Translations under genes and position numbers: made by a program
Shown: piece after piece, positions 11,417-18,912 of the stretch
Numbering within the stretch: position 1 is the stretch's first letter
How the letters are laid out: each line of letters opens with the position of its first letter
Origin: Syntrophales bacterium
GTDB lineage: Bacteria; Desulfobacterota; Syntrophia; Syntrophales; UBA2251
Reading direction: 5' to 3'
Length of the DNA: 18,912 nucleotides
Assembly: GCA_023230905.1 (NCBI GenBank)
Contig: JALNWL010000025.1
Coordinates: 1-18,912, forward strand
Notes under the pieces: generated by a model
Seen by the model: the letters and a program-made list of their open reading frames with translations, nothing else
Told to the model about the DNA's origin: nothing
Databases searched by the model: none

Positions 11417-14359
11417 ATGGGTCGCATCGGGAAAATCACCGTCGGTCTGGTCGTCGTGCTCGGGGTTATCGTCATCGCCGGATTCTACGTTCTGCCGCCG
11501 TTGATGAAGCCCTGGGCCGTCGAGAAGCTTGCGGGCGTCCTCAAGCGGGATGTCGCGGTCGAACGCATCCGGCTCAACCCGTTCCGTCTGTCCTGCACCG
11601 TCGAGGGCGTCATGATCCGAGAGCCCGCGCAGACGGATCCCTTCGTCTCCTTCGACGGGCTGTACGTCAACGTCGGCGGGCTGTCCTCCCTGTTCCACCG
11701 CGCACTCGTCCTGGAGGAGGTCCGCCTGACGCGTCCCTACGTGCACATCGCCCGGAAACCGGACCGAACCTACAATTTTTCGGACCTCATCCCCAGGGAG
11801 AAGGAGCCGCCCGAACCGGAGAAGAAACCGTTCCGGTTCTCCCTCAACAACATCGCCCTGGTCGACGGCAGCGTCGATTTCGACGATCGGCCGATGAACA
11901 CCCGCCACACCGTGCGCGGGATGAATCTCGGCCTTCCCTTCCTCTCCAACACGGAGGTCCACGTCGACCATGACGTGGAGCCCCGGCTCGAAGCGCTCGT
12001 CAACGGCGACACCCTCGTCCTCGCCGGAAAATCGAAGGTGTTCCACAAATCGAAGGAGTCGCACTTCACGCTGAACGTCCGGGACCTCGACCTGCCCCAC
12101 TACCTGAATTACGTCCCCGTGAAGCTGAACGGAACGCTCGTGTCGGCCGTCTTGGACACGAACCTGGATATCGCCTTCGTCATGCCGGAAGACCAATCAC
12201 CGGCCCTTCGGCTGGGTGGGGATGTGACGCTCCGCAACGTGGCCTTCGACGATCCGCGGGGCGCCGCCGTCATCCGCCTGCCGTCGCTGCGCGTCGACCT
12301 GGCCGCCGTGGAGCCGCTCGTCCCCGACATCCACCTGGCGAAGGTGATGCTTCAGTCCCCCGAGATCGCCGTCCGGAGAGACGGGAATGGCCGCATCAAT
12401 CTGCTCAACCTCACCCGCACGCCTGAAAAACCGGCGAAGCGGGAGGCGCCGAAGGCGGAGGAAAAGGCGGAACAACCGGCCGGAAAACCGGCCCTCAAAC
12501 TGCGGATCGACGAGGTGGCGGTCGAAGCGGCGAAGCTCTCCTTCCGCGACGAGACGCCCGCCCAAACCGCCGATATCCGGGTGGCGCCGCTCGACCTCCG
12601 CGTCGCGAACCTGTCCACCGAGAAGGGGGCGACCGGCACCGTCGATCTCAGGCTCACGGTCGAGCGGCAGGGAACGGTGACCGTCGCCGGCCCGTTCGGC
12701 ATCGAGCCCCTCCGCGCCGACCTGGCGCTCGACGTCAAAAAGCTCGCCATCCGGACCTTTCAGCCCTACTTCGCCGACAAGATCCGGATCCACGTGGCCG
12801 GCGGCACCCTGTCGCTCGCGGGGAACGTCAACCTGTCCCGGGAGCGCAACCGCGACCCCCGGGCGACCTACGCGGGCAAGATCTACGTCTCCAACCTCGC
12901 CACCCTCGACCAGACCCACGCCAACCGCTTCGTGAACTGGAAGCAGCTCTATTTCGAGGGCGTCCGGGCGGGCGTCAATCCGTTCTTCACGAATATCCGG
13001 GGGATCTCCCTGACCGATTACTACGCCCGGATCATCATCAATCCGGACGGGACCCTGAACCTGACGAACATCCTTGCCGGCGAAAAGAAGGAAACCGCCG
13101 GCGGCGCCCCGGCGGAACCGAAGCCCGCCCCGGCCGCGCAGGCGAAGACGGCGCCCGCAAAAGCCGCGATGGACATCAAGATCGGCAAGGTCACGGTCCA
13201 GGGGGGAACCATCGACTTCTCCGACCGCTTCATCCAGCCGAACTACTCGGTCAAGATGCTCCGCATGGGCGGAAGCGTCACGGGGCTCTCCACGGATCAA
13301 GCCTCCCGGGCGGCGGTCGATCTGAAGGGCAATCTCGGGCGGGGCTCGCCCGTGGAGATCGCGGGGAAGATCAACCCCCTGATCAAGGATCCGTTCGTCG
13401 ATATGAAGCTCCACTTCAAGGACATCGAGCTGAGCCCGATGACCCCCTATTCCGGAAAGTTCATCGGGCATCCGATCGAAAAGGGCAAGTTGACCTTCGA
13501 CGTCGCCTACCGGATCGACCAGCGGAAGCTGGACGCCCAGAACAAGGTTTTCTTCGACCAGCTCACCTTCGGAGACCGGGTGGACAGTCCCACCGCCATC
13601 AAGGTCCCGGTGACCCTGGCCGTCGCGCTCCTGAAGGACCGGAAGGGCGAGATCCACCTCGACATCCCCATTTCCGGAAGCCTCGACGACCCGAAATTCC
13701 GCGTCTGGCCGGTCATCTGGCAGGTCATCGTCAACCTCATCACCAAGGCGGCGACCGCCCCCTTTGCACTCCTGTCGGCCCTCATGGGCGGCGGGGAGGA
13801 GCTGAGTTTTCTTGAATTCGACGCGGGTAGCGCCAGGATCACGGAGACTGGCCGGGACAAGCTCAAGGCGCTGGCCAAGGCCCTCTACGACCGGCCCGGC
13901 CTCAGGATGGACATCGAGGGGTATGTGGATGTGGATCAGGACCGGGAGGGGCTGAAAAAGGCGGAGCTGAACCGGAAGCTGCGGGTCCAGAAACTGAATG
14001 ACCTGATCGCGCGGGGGCAGTCGGCGACGCTGAGGGACATCGGGATCGAACCCGGGGAATACGAGAAATACCTCGCCCTGGCCTACCGGGTGGAGACGTT
14101 CCCCAAACCCCGCACCGCCGTGGGCGTGACGAAGGGCCTCCCGCCCGCGGAGATGGAGAAGCTGATCCTGACGAACATAGCGATCAGCGACGGTGACTTG
14201 AAGGCGCTCGCCGCACGGCGGGCCTCGACCGTGAAGGACGCCCTCCTGGGATCGGGGGAGATCCCGCCGGAGCGGATCTTCATCGTCGAACCCCGGTCTC
14301 TGGCGCCCCGGAAGCAGGAGAAGCAAAAGGACAGCCGCGTCGACTTCAAGCTTAAGTAG
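11417..14359 (+). CDS. Large AsmA-like DUF748 envelope protein with OmpA-like C-terminus
   Basis: 980 residues from ATG 11417, which has GGGGAGG six bases upstream; the longer open frame upstream is non-coding. One transmembrane anchor (about 8-28) places the rest in the periplasm. The body is beta-rich with DUF748/AsmA-type segments: a PFRLSCTVEGVMI strand near 55-67 and three repeats of the block 'N-L linker then FxDR strand' (about 114-178, 321-400 and 541-625), each with a charged Pro/Ala/Lys-rich linker. DVAYRIDQRKLDAQNKVFFDQLTFGD (695-720) and LDIPISGSLDDPKF (748-761) are family hallmarks. Residues about 796-865 resemble the degenerate OmpA-like end seen in this family. AsmA-like proteins are linked to phospholipid transport between membranes; that role is inferred here. 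The 3' end overlaps the converging MEMO-AMMECR1 gene by eight bases. Confidence 0.88.
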   Translation: MGRIGKITVGLVVVLGVIVIAGFYVLPPLMKPWAVEKLAGVLKRDVAVERIRLNPFRLSCTVEGVMIREPAQTDPFVSFDGLYVNVGGLSSLFHRALVLEEVRLTRPYVHIARKPDRTYNFSDLIPREKEPPEPEKKPFRFSLNNIALVDGSVDFDDRPMNTRHTVRGMNLGLPFLSNTEVHVDHDVEPRLEALVNGDTLVLAGKSKVFHKSKESHFTLNVRDLDLPHYLNYVPVKLNGTLVSAVLDTNLDIAFVMPEDQSPALRLGGDVTLRNVAFDDPRGAAVIRLPSLRVDLAAVEPLVPDIHLAKVMLQSPEIAVRRDGNGRINLLNLTRTPEKPAKREAPKAEEKAEQPAGKPALKLRIDEVAVEAAKLSFRDETPAQTADIRVAPLDLRVANLSTEKGATGTVDLRLTVERQGTVTVAGPFGIEPLRADLALDVKKLAIRTFQPYFADKIRIHVAGGTLSLAGNVNLSRERNRDPRATYAGKIYVSNLATLDQTHANRFVNWKQLYFEGVRAGVNPFFTNIRGISLTDYYARIIINPDGTLNLTNILAGEKKETAGGAPAEPKPAPAAQAKTAPAKAAMDIKIGKVTVQGGTIDFSDRFIQPNYSVKMLRMGGSVTGLSTDQASRAAVDLKGNLGRGSPVEIAGKINPLIKDPFVDMKLHFKDIELSPMTPYSGKFIGHPIEKGKLTFDVAYRIDQRKLDAQNKVFFDQLTFGDRVDSPTAIKVPVTLAVALLKDRKGEIHLDIPISGSLDDPKFRVWPVIWQVIVNLITKAATAPFALLSALMGGGEELSFLEFDAGSARITETGRDKLKALAKALYDRPGLRMDIEGYVDVDQDREGLKKAELNRKLRVQKLNDLIARGQSATLRDIGIEPGEYEKYLALAYRVETFPKPRTAVGVTKGLPPAEMEKLILTNIAISDGDLKALAARRASTVKDALLGSGEIPPERIFIVEPRSLAPRKQEKQKDSRVDFKLK

Positions 14360-15836
14360 GACCGCCGAACTCCGCCTCGCCGAAGACCTCGGCCTGGAAG
14401 GTCAGGAACTCCGTGCCCTCCCGCCACGCGCCGGGCGAGAGGCCCGCCTTCATCGCAAGGTTGTCGAGCATCTCGTCCCGATCCCAGCCCTGCTCCGTCG
14501 CCACCTGGGGGAGAAAGACGGCCGAATGCCGCCCCTTGCGGATCAGCACGCCGTCCCGGCCGACGATGATGTCCCCGGGACCGCGGACCGGCGTCATCGG
14601 GGTCAGGACGGAGATTTCGATTTCCAGGTCCTTGAGTTCCTCCGCCCTCAGTTCGGCGAAGCGGCTGTCGTGGAAGGCGGACTGGACGGCCATCGTCCCG
14701 ACAAGCTGGCCCAGCGGCATGTCCCCGACCATTCGGCCGATGCACCCGCGGAGCCGGCCGCGCTTTTTCAGGGTCACGAAAACGCCGCGACGAACCTCGA
14801 GCCGGGGGGAAAGCCCCCGCGCCAGAGGCACCGTCTGCGCCGTCAGCAGGCGCGTGATCGTCTCCCGGGCCAGGGCAAGCAGGGCCTTCTTGTCCTCCAT
14901 ACTCAGCCCGCCGGCCTCCTCCCCCACCGCCTCCGGTTTTGCATTCATTTCGACGACCCCTTTCGCAAAGGCCACGGCGCCGTATCCCACCACCCGGTTC
15001 CGGTCGCCTACGGCCACCTGGCCGGAATGGGCATAGCTGACGACCCGCCCCGCCGCGGCGCCCAGGGCGGTCGCCGCCGTCATGGCCGCCAGGATGGGAC
15101 CCTCGCCGCAGGCGCAGGTGTGGAGGTCGCGAACCCGGCGGGCCATCTCGGTCCTGATGCGCTCCCGGACGCGGGCGGGGTCCATCCCGGCGATGGCCTC
15201 CAGAACCGCCGGATCGACCCGCTCGGCATCCTCCGCCGCTGGGTAGTGGGACAGATCGGAACTCGCGACGATCAGGGCGCGACGGTTACGCAGCACCGCG
15301 CCCAGGGCCTCCCCGAACCGCCGGCAGAGATCGGGTTCCGCCTCGCCGACCACGGCCGGAACGATCCTCGCCTCCGGGAAGAGGACCTGCACGAAGGGGA
15401 CCTGCACCTCGACGGAATGTTCCCGCTCGTGGACGGTCGCGTCACGGATGCCGTCCGGATCGGCCGCGATCAGGGCGGAGACCGCCGCTTGATCGATGGC
15501 GGCGATCCCGAGGGGGGTCCGGAAACCCGCGCCGGGATAAAAGCCGATCTTCCGGTAATTCGGCCGGGTGTGATTCGTCCCCAGGAGCACAACGAGGTCA
15601 TACCCGCCGCCCGCCGTCTGCCGGAAGGCATCGGCGGCAACCTGGCCGGAGTAGATATATCCGGCGTGAGGCGCGACGATGGCGACCGCATCCTTCACCT
15701 GAACCGGCGCGGCGTCGGCCAGGAACTTCTCGACGGCCGTCCTCAGCACCCGCGCATCCCCCGGATAGAACTTCCCGGCGACCACGGGGGGGCGGATCCC
15801 TTCCTCTTCCGACGATTGCTTCCTATTCCACGACAT
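14352..15836 (-). CDS. MEMO-AMMECR1 fusion (AmmeMemoRadiSam system proteins B and A)
   Basis: 494 residues joining two proteins usually encoded separately. Residues about 14-290 are a MEMO domain: PHAGYIYSG at 56-64, GTNH at 86-89 (His89), EREHSVEVQVPF at 137-148 (His140), SSDLSHY at 192-198 and CACG at 241-244. These match the conserved metal-site or dioxygenase-like residues of the family. Residues about 312-490 are an AMMECR1 domain: GVFVTLKKRGRLRGCIG at 351-367, HDSRF at 389-393 and EIEISVL at 405-411. The two families co-occur with a radical SAM protein, but none is in this window. The cellular role of the set is not established. GGAGG five bases before the ATG supports the start. It is last in the operon running from the HD-GYP gene, separated from the NTPase by a small ORF. 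Confidence 0.93.
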   Translation of the reverse strand: MSWNRKQSSEEEGIRPPVVAGKFYPGDARVLRTAVEKFLADAAPVQVKDAVAIVAPHAGYIYSGQVAADAFRQTAGGGYDLVVLLGTNHTRPNYRKIGFYPGAGFRTPLGIAAIDQAAVSALIAADPDGIRDATVHEREHSVEVQVPFVQVLFPEARIVPAVVGEAEPDLCRRFGEALGAVLRNRRALIVASSDLSHYPAAEDAERVDPAVLEAIAGMDPARVRERIRTEMARRVRDLHTCACGEGPILAAMTAATALGAAAGRVVSYAHSGQVAVGDRNRVVGYGAVAFAKGVVEMNAKPEAVGEEAGGLSMEDKKALLALARETITRLLTAQTVPLARGLSPRLEVRRGVFVTLKKRGRLRGCIGRMVGDMPLGQLVGTMAVQSAFHDSRFAELRAEELKDLEIEISVLTPMTPVRGPGDIIVGRDGVLIRKGRHSAVFLPQVATEQGWDRDEMLDNLAMKAGLSPGAWREGTEFLTFQAEVFGEAEFGGPT

Positions 15837-16068
15837 GGCGTCCTCCGATACAAAAACCCTCGACCATGATGTTCCCTCTAAAATTGGATCCCTTCATGTG
15901 CGCCCGGGAGATTTCCCGGGACTCCTGCCCCGCGGCCCCGGCGCCCGCGAAGACGACGCTCTTCTCCGCCGGCTTGATCGCGTCGATGTACCGCGGCCTC
16001 GGCACCCGCGCAAACAACCGGTCAGGCATGCAGCGGAATCGGGATTCCCAACGCGCCCGGCCCTTCAT
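15823..16068 (-). CDS. Small hypothetical ORF between the NTPase and MEMO-AMMECR1 genes
   Basis: 81 residues, not recognised. It is reported because its ATG overlaps the NTPase stop as ATGA and its stop lies 14 bases inside the MEMO-AMMECR1 gene, so it would fill an otherwise untranslated gap in a tightly packed operon. The protein is basic with an Ala/Gly-rich centre (VVFAGAGAAGQES at about 38-50) and cysteines at 13 and 72. There is no clear ribosome binding site, signal peptide or membrane segment. The plus strand is also open here, as is common in GC-rich DNA, so it may be a chance ORF. A 14-codon reading from ATG 15868 with GAGGG upstream, ending at the same stop, is another way the region could couple translation to the next gene. 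Confidence 0.3.
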   Translation of the reverse strand: MKGRARWESRFRCMPDRLFARVPRPRYIDAIKPAEKSVVFAGAGAAGQESREISRAHMKGSNFRGNIMVEGFCIGGRHVVE

Positions 16069-16640
16069 CGGAGTTCGCGAAGCTGTGTTCCCAGTCCCCG
16101 CATCGCCCGGCGCAGGTCGGCATAGATCTCCGCCGCCGGTCGCGCGCCGGCGCGCACCACATCGAAGACCTGATCCGGATACAGGCCCCGAACCCGGGGG
16201 ACCACTTCCTCCCGGACGATCCCGATAAAGACCGGCGGCTTCAGCGGTCCGCGGATGAGCAAGTCGGCCAGCCAGCGGAAGCCGCCGCCCGCCAGTTCGA
16301 GGGGACCGATTTCGTCGAGAAACACGAGCGGCGTCTTGAGCGTCACGGCCCTTCCCACGGCCTGGGCGCCGAAGGCGAATCCCGCCGCGTCGACACGCCA
16401 GCGGCCGATCGCCGTCTCGCCCGCCGCGGGGGCGCGTTCAGGGTTGTGCAGGTGCGCGAAGGGACGCGCCTGACCGCTCAGCAGGTCGCGGATGACATAC
16501 GTCGGACCGGCCCCGTCCCGCTCGGCCGGCAGACAGAGAAACCCTCCGGGCAGGAGGTCCTGCCTCCGGAACTGGTCCGCCAGCCCGTCGGCCAATCCGG
16601 TCCGGCCGTCGCGGGTGGCGCCGCTCAACAAAACGTTCAT
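16065..16640 (-). CDS. THEP1-like P-loop NTPase with altered Walker A
   Basis: 191 residues, close to the THEP1/NTPase_1 family length. The opening strand MNVLLSG leads to a Walker A position reading GATRDGRT (7-14), where Arg13 replaces the usual Lys of GxxxxGK[ST]. Walker B is intact: LVFLDEIGPLEL at 105-116 with Asp109-Glu110, the family's characteristic DEIG. GGFLCLP near 32-38 and FIGIVREE near 138-145 also fit. THEP1 proteins hydrolyse nucleoside triphosphates slowly, often with an unclear cellular role. Its ATG overlaps the larE stop as ATGA, so the two are translationally coupled and probably work together. The Lys-to-Arg change may weaken or abolish hydrolysis while keeping nucleotide binding. 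Confidence 0.75.
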   Translation of the reverse strand: MNVLLSGATRDGRTGLADGLADQFRRQDLLPGGFLCLPAERDGAGPTYVIRDLLSGQARPFAHLHNPERAPAAGETAIGRWRVDAAGFAFGAQAVGRAVTLKTPLVFLDEIGPLELAGGGFRWLADLLIRGPLKPPVFIGIVREEVVPRVRGLYPDQVFDVVRAGARPAAEIYADLRRAMRGLGTQLRELR

Positions 16641-17512
16641 TCGGGTTCTCTTTTCTTCCGGTCCCTGTTCATGCTTCCCGAACGGTAGCCTTGGAGATCG
16701 AGCGAGACGTAACGGAAGCCGACCCCCTGAAGGGTTCGGTGGACGTCACGCCGCAGTTCGGCATCGAGGAGTCGTTCCAGATCCGCCGGTGCGGCCTCTA
16801 GCCGCGCCAGATCGCCGTGGCTGCGGACGCGGACCGCCCGGAAACCGAGCCCGGCGAGATGACGCTCCGCCGCCTCGATCCGCCGGAGACCTTTGGCGGT
16901 CACGACCCGACCGTGGGGCAGCCGGGTCAGGAGACAGGCGTAGGGCGGCTTGTCCCAGACCGTCAGCCCCCGGGCCCGCGACATCGCGCGAATGTCCGAC
17001 TTGGTCCAGCCCTGCTCCCGCAGGGGACTGACAATCCCGAGTTCCCGGAGCGCCCGCATCCCCGGCCGGTCCTCCGGGGCATCCTCCACGTTCGTCCCGT
17101 CCATGACCGTCGGAAAGCCCCGGGTCCGTGCCTCCGCGAGAATCAGATCCATCAGGTGATGCTTGCAGCGGTAGCAGCGATCGGGCGGATTGCGGCGGAT
17201 CGCCTCCGGAAACGCCACGTCAAGCCTCAGATGCGCGACACCGAGCCCCCGGGCAATCTCGCCCGCTTCCTCCAGCTCCCATTGCGCCATGTACACGGTT
17301 TCGGCCGTAACGGCCAGCACCCGATCGCCCAAGGCCTCCCGGGCCGCGAGCAGCAGAAACGCGCTGTCGAGGCCCCCGGAAAAGGCCACGGCGCAGGGGC
17401 CCCGTTTTCGCAGACGATCCGTCAGGCGCCCGTACCGTTTCCGCAGGGCCTCCGGCGCTCTCTGACCGGTTGTCGCACCCGCGGTCATAGACGGGAACAC
17501 CTCCGTGGCCAT
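16637..17512 (-). CDS. larE: LarE-type ATP-dependent sulfur transferase, three-cysteine form
   Basis: 291 residues. The PP-loop SGGLDS is at 45-50, the signature of ATP pyrophosphatases that adenylate their substrate. DRCYRCKHHLM at 111-121 provides Cys113/Cys116, DGTNVEDAPEDRPG is at 138-151, and ACLLTRLPHG at 192-201 provides Cys193 at the position of the sacrificial cysteine of Lactobacillus LarE. LarE proteins with all three cysteines are reported to hold an iron-sulfur cluster and pass on sulfide rather than consume their own cysteine. LarE adds sulfur to the nickel-pincer cofactor precursor; larA, larB and larC are not in the window. The start is ATG 17512 (GGAG nine bases upstream) or ATG 17488 (GGAGGTG nine bases upstream). 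It follows the HD-GYP gene by six bases and overlaps the NTPase gene by four. Confidence 0.88.
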   Translation of the reverse strand: MATEVFPSMTAGATTGQRAPEALRKRYGRLTDRLRKRGPCAVAFSGGLDSAFLLLAAREALGDRVLAVTAETVYMAQWELEEAGEIARGLGVAHLRLDVAFPEAIRRNPPDRCYRCKHHLMDLILAEARTRGFPTVMDGTNVEDAPEDRPGMRALRELGIVSPLREQGWTKSDIRAMSRARGLTVWDKPPYACLLTRLPHGRVVTAKGLRRIEAAERHLAGLGFRAVRVRSHGDLARLEAAPADLERLLDAELRRDVHRTLQGVGFRYVSLDLQGYRSGSMNRDRKKREPE

Positions 17513-17518
17513 CTCGGA

Positions 17519-18912
17519 TCACTCCAAACGGTAGCCCTGTTCACGGAAGAGCCGCAGGCACACCTGGACCACCTCGGGATCGTAGAGGATCCCCTGCTGG
17601 CGCTCGATCTCCTCCAGGGCGGACACGATGCCCACCGCCGGACGGTAGGGCCGGTAGGAGGCCATCGCTTCCACCACGTCCGCCACCGCCAGGATCTTCG
17701 CCTCCAGGAGAATGTCGTCCATGGCGAGCCCTTCGGGGTAGCCGCTCCCATCCATCCGTTCATGGTGCTGGGCAACGATGTGTGCCACAGGCCAGGGGAA
17801 CTCGATGTCTTTCAGGATGTCATATCCGGTATCGGCATGGGTTTGGAGCAGGCTGAGCTCGATGGGGGTCAGACGGGTCGGCTTGCTCAGGATCTCCGCC
17901 GGCAGGCCGATCTTGCCGATGTCGTGGATCATGGCCGCCATCGCCACGCCTTCCACCTGGTCGGGCGGCAGGCCCATCGCCTCCGCGATGGCACGGCATA
18001 GCTGCGAGACGCGTCTTTGGTGCCCCGCCGTGTAGGGATCCTTCATCTCCACGGCCATGGACAGGGTCGTGATGATCGCCTCGACCGCCTTGCGGAGGTT
18101 CCAGAGGGTTTTTTGAAGATGCTCCTCCGCCTCCTTGCGCTCGGTGATGTCCTTGATGGTCCCCTGAAATCCGACCCGACCGAGCGGGTCCCGCCACAGC
18201 GTGGAACTGATGAGGGTGTGGTGGATCCGGCCGTCGAGCCCTCGCAGAGTAATCGGGTAGTCCATGACGGATCCCTGGCGTTCGATTGCCTCGATGTGCC
18301 GGGCGCGTTCCTCCGAAACGGCGTAGATGTCGGAGATCCGGAACATCCGCAAGAGCGTCTCCTTGTCTCCGTAGCCGAACATCTCCGCCGCCGCGTCGTT
18401 GCAGTCCAGGAGCTCTCCCTCCCGGGTGGTGATGTATACCGCGTCCCGGGAGGTCATGAAGAACGAGCGGTAGCGCGCCTCGCTCTCCTTCAGGGCCTCC
18501 TCCATCGCCACGCGCTCCGTTACATCCGCCACGAAGTTCAGGGTGGCATCCCGTCCCTGCCACTGGATCCGGACGGCGTCCAGTTCGACCCACCGCGTCT
18601 CGCCCGCCTTCCGGACGGCCCGGAAACGGTACCGCGGCGCGAACCTCTCGCCCCGCAGGCGTCGCAGATGGCTCTTAAGCACGAATTCGCGGTCTTCGGG
18701 GTGGATGAACTCGGTGAAGGGCGTGACGGCCAGCTCCTCGGCCGTGGCGCCCGTCAGCACAAGGGTCCGGGGATTGGCGAACTTCAGAACCCCGTCCTGG
18801 ACGATGAAGATCGCCTCGTTCGCATTCTCCACGAGACTCCGGTATTTCGCCTCCGATTCGACCAGGACGGCCTCGGTTTTTTTGCGCTCGGTCTCTTCGC
18901 GGGCAATCACCA
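17519..18912 (-). CDS. PAS-PAS-HD-GYP protein, probable c-di-GMP phosphodiesterase (5' end outside window)
   Basis: At least 463 residues, open to the window edge; the first codon seen (GTG 18910) is probably internal. Two PAS domains (about 20-135 and 145-260) each end in a TERxxxEE-type helix, and a short coiled coil precedes the HD-GYP domain (about 275-460). Hydrolase motifs are intact: AGHQRRV at 295-301, HDIGKIGLP at 329-337 (His329-Asp330) and the full HHERMDGSGYP at 382-392. The HHExxDGxGYP form is that of active HD-GYP enzymes that degrade c-di-GMP. No membrane segment is seen in the part present. PAS domains suggest control by a ligand or redox state. Its stop is six bases before larE, so it heads or belongs to the LarE/NTPase/MEMO operon. 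Confidence 0.92.
   Translation of the reverse strand, partial: VIAREETERKKTEAVLVESEAKYRSLVENANEAIFIVQDGVLKFANPRTLVLTGATAEELAVTPFTEFIHPEDREFVLKSHLRRLRGERFAPRYRFRAVRKAGETRWVELDAVRIQWQGRDATLNFVADVTERVAMEEALKESEARYRSFFMTSRDAVYITTREGELLDCNDAAAEMFGYGDKETLLRMFRISDIYAVSEERARHIEAIERQGSVMDYPITLRGLDGRIHHTLISSTLWRDPLGRVGFQGTIKDITERKEAEEHLQKTLWNLRKAVEAIITTLSMAVEMKDPYTAGHQRRVSQLCRAIAEAMGLPPDQVEGVAMAAMIHDIGKIGLPAEILSKPTRLTPIELSLLQTHADTGYDILKDIEFPWPVAHIVAQHHERMDGSGYPEGLAMDDILLEAKILAVADVVEAMASYRPYRPAVGIVSALEEIERQQGILYDPEVVQVCLRLFREQGYRLE

Noticed and set aside
12197..14326. 709-codon minus-strand open frame opposite the DUF748 gene
   Set aside because: Composition (Arg/Asp/Gly/Val-rich, no domain) fits an antisense shadow of a GC-rich gene. 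The plus strand has clear family motifs and a strong ribosome binding site.
14526..15869. 447-codon plus-strand open frame opposite MEMO-AMMECR1
   Set aside because: The minus strand encodes two unmistakable conserved domains across the same span; the plus frame shows no protein-like features.

Overview
The window is GC-rich, tightly packed bacterial DNA. It reads like an environmental Gram-negative, most likely a Desulfobacterota (deltaproteobacterial) or similar anaerobe. That placement is an inference from type IV minor pilins, an AsmA-like DUF748 envelope protein, a LarE-type sulfur transferase, a MEMO/AMMECR1 protein, many two-component and second-messenger genes, and two kinds of dispersed palindromic repeat. 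No ribosomal or other phylogenetic marker is present.

Layout: (1) 1-1780 (+) is the end of a type IV minor pilin operon: a prepilin C-terminus with an apparent frameshift, then a PilX-like protein carrying a lectin-like domain. (2) 1845-2477 (-) is a RHH antitoxin/MazF toxin pair in less GC-rich DNA. (3) 2642-6145 holds two converging two-component modules: histidine kinase + CheY-like regulator (+) facing REC-adenylate cyclase + histidine kinase (-). The two kinases share a nearly identical membrane input module. (4) 6268-8133 holds a YhhQ-type queuosine-precursor transporter (-) and a divergent DagK-type lipid kinase (+, TTG start). (5) 8117-9870 (-) is a GAF protein-GAPDH operon followed by a truncated receiver domain. 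(6) 9871-10218 is non-coding, with a nested inverted repeat and a terminator. (7) 10219-14359 holds an L,D-transpeptidase (-) and a divergent 980-residue DUF748 protein (+). (8) 14352-18912 (-) appears to be one operon: PAS-PAS-HD-GYP, LarE, a THEP1-like NTPase with an altered Walker A motif, a small unknown ORF, and a MEMO-AMMECR1 fusion.

Functional themes: signalling through phosphorelay, cAMP and c-di-GMP; cell-envelope maintenance (lipid kinase, L,D-transpeptidase, DUF748); and a possible cofactor or modification operon pairing a PP-loop sulfur transferase with a P-loop NTPase and a MEMO-AMMECR1 protein. The last is the best candidate for an undescribed system. The mirrored kinase pair, the lectin-tipped minor pilin and the truncated receiver next to gap are further points of interest.

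Starts were moved from the longest ORF wherever a clear Shine-Dalgarno or paralogue alignment supports it: cyclase (GTG 5091), second kinase (6032), lipid kinase (TTG 7198), GAF protein (9870), L,D-transpeptidase (11115) and DUF748 (11417). All function calls rest on motif reading; no database search was run.
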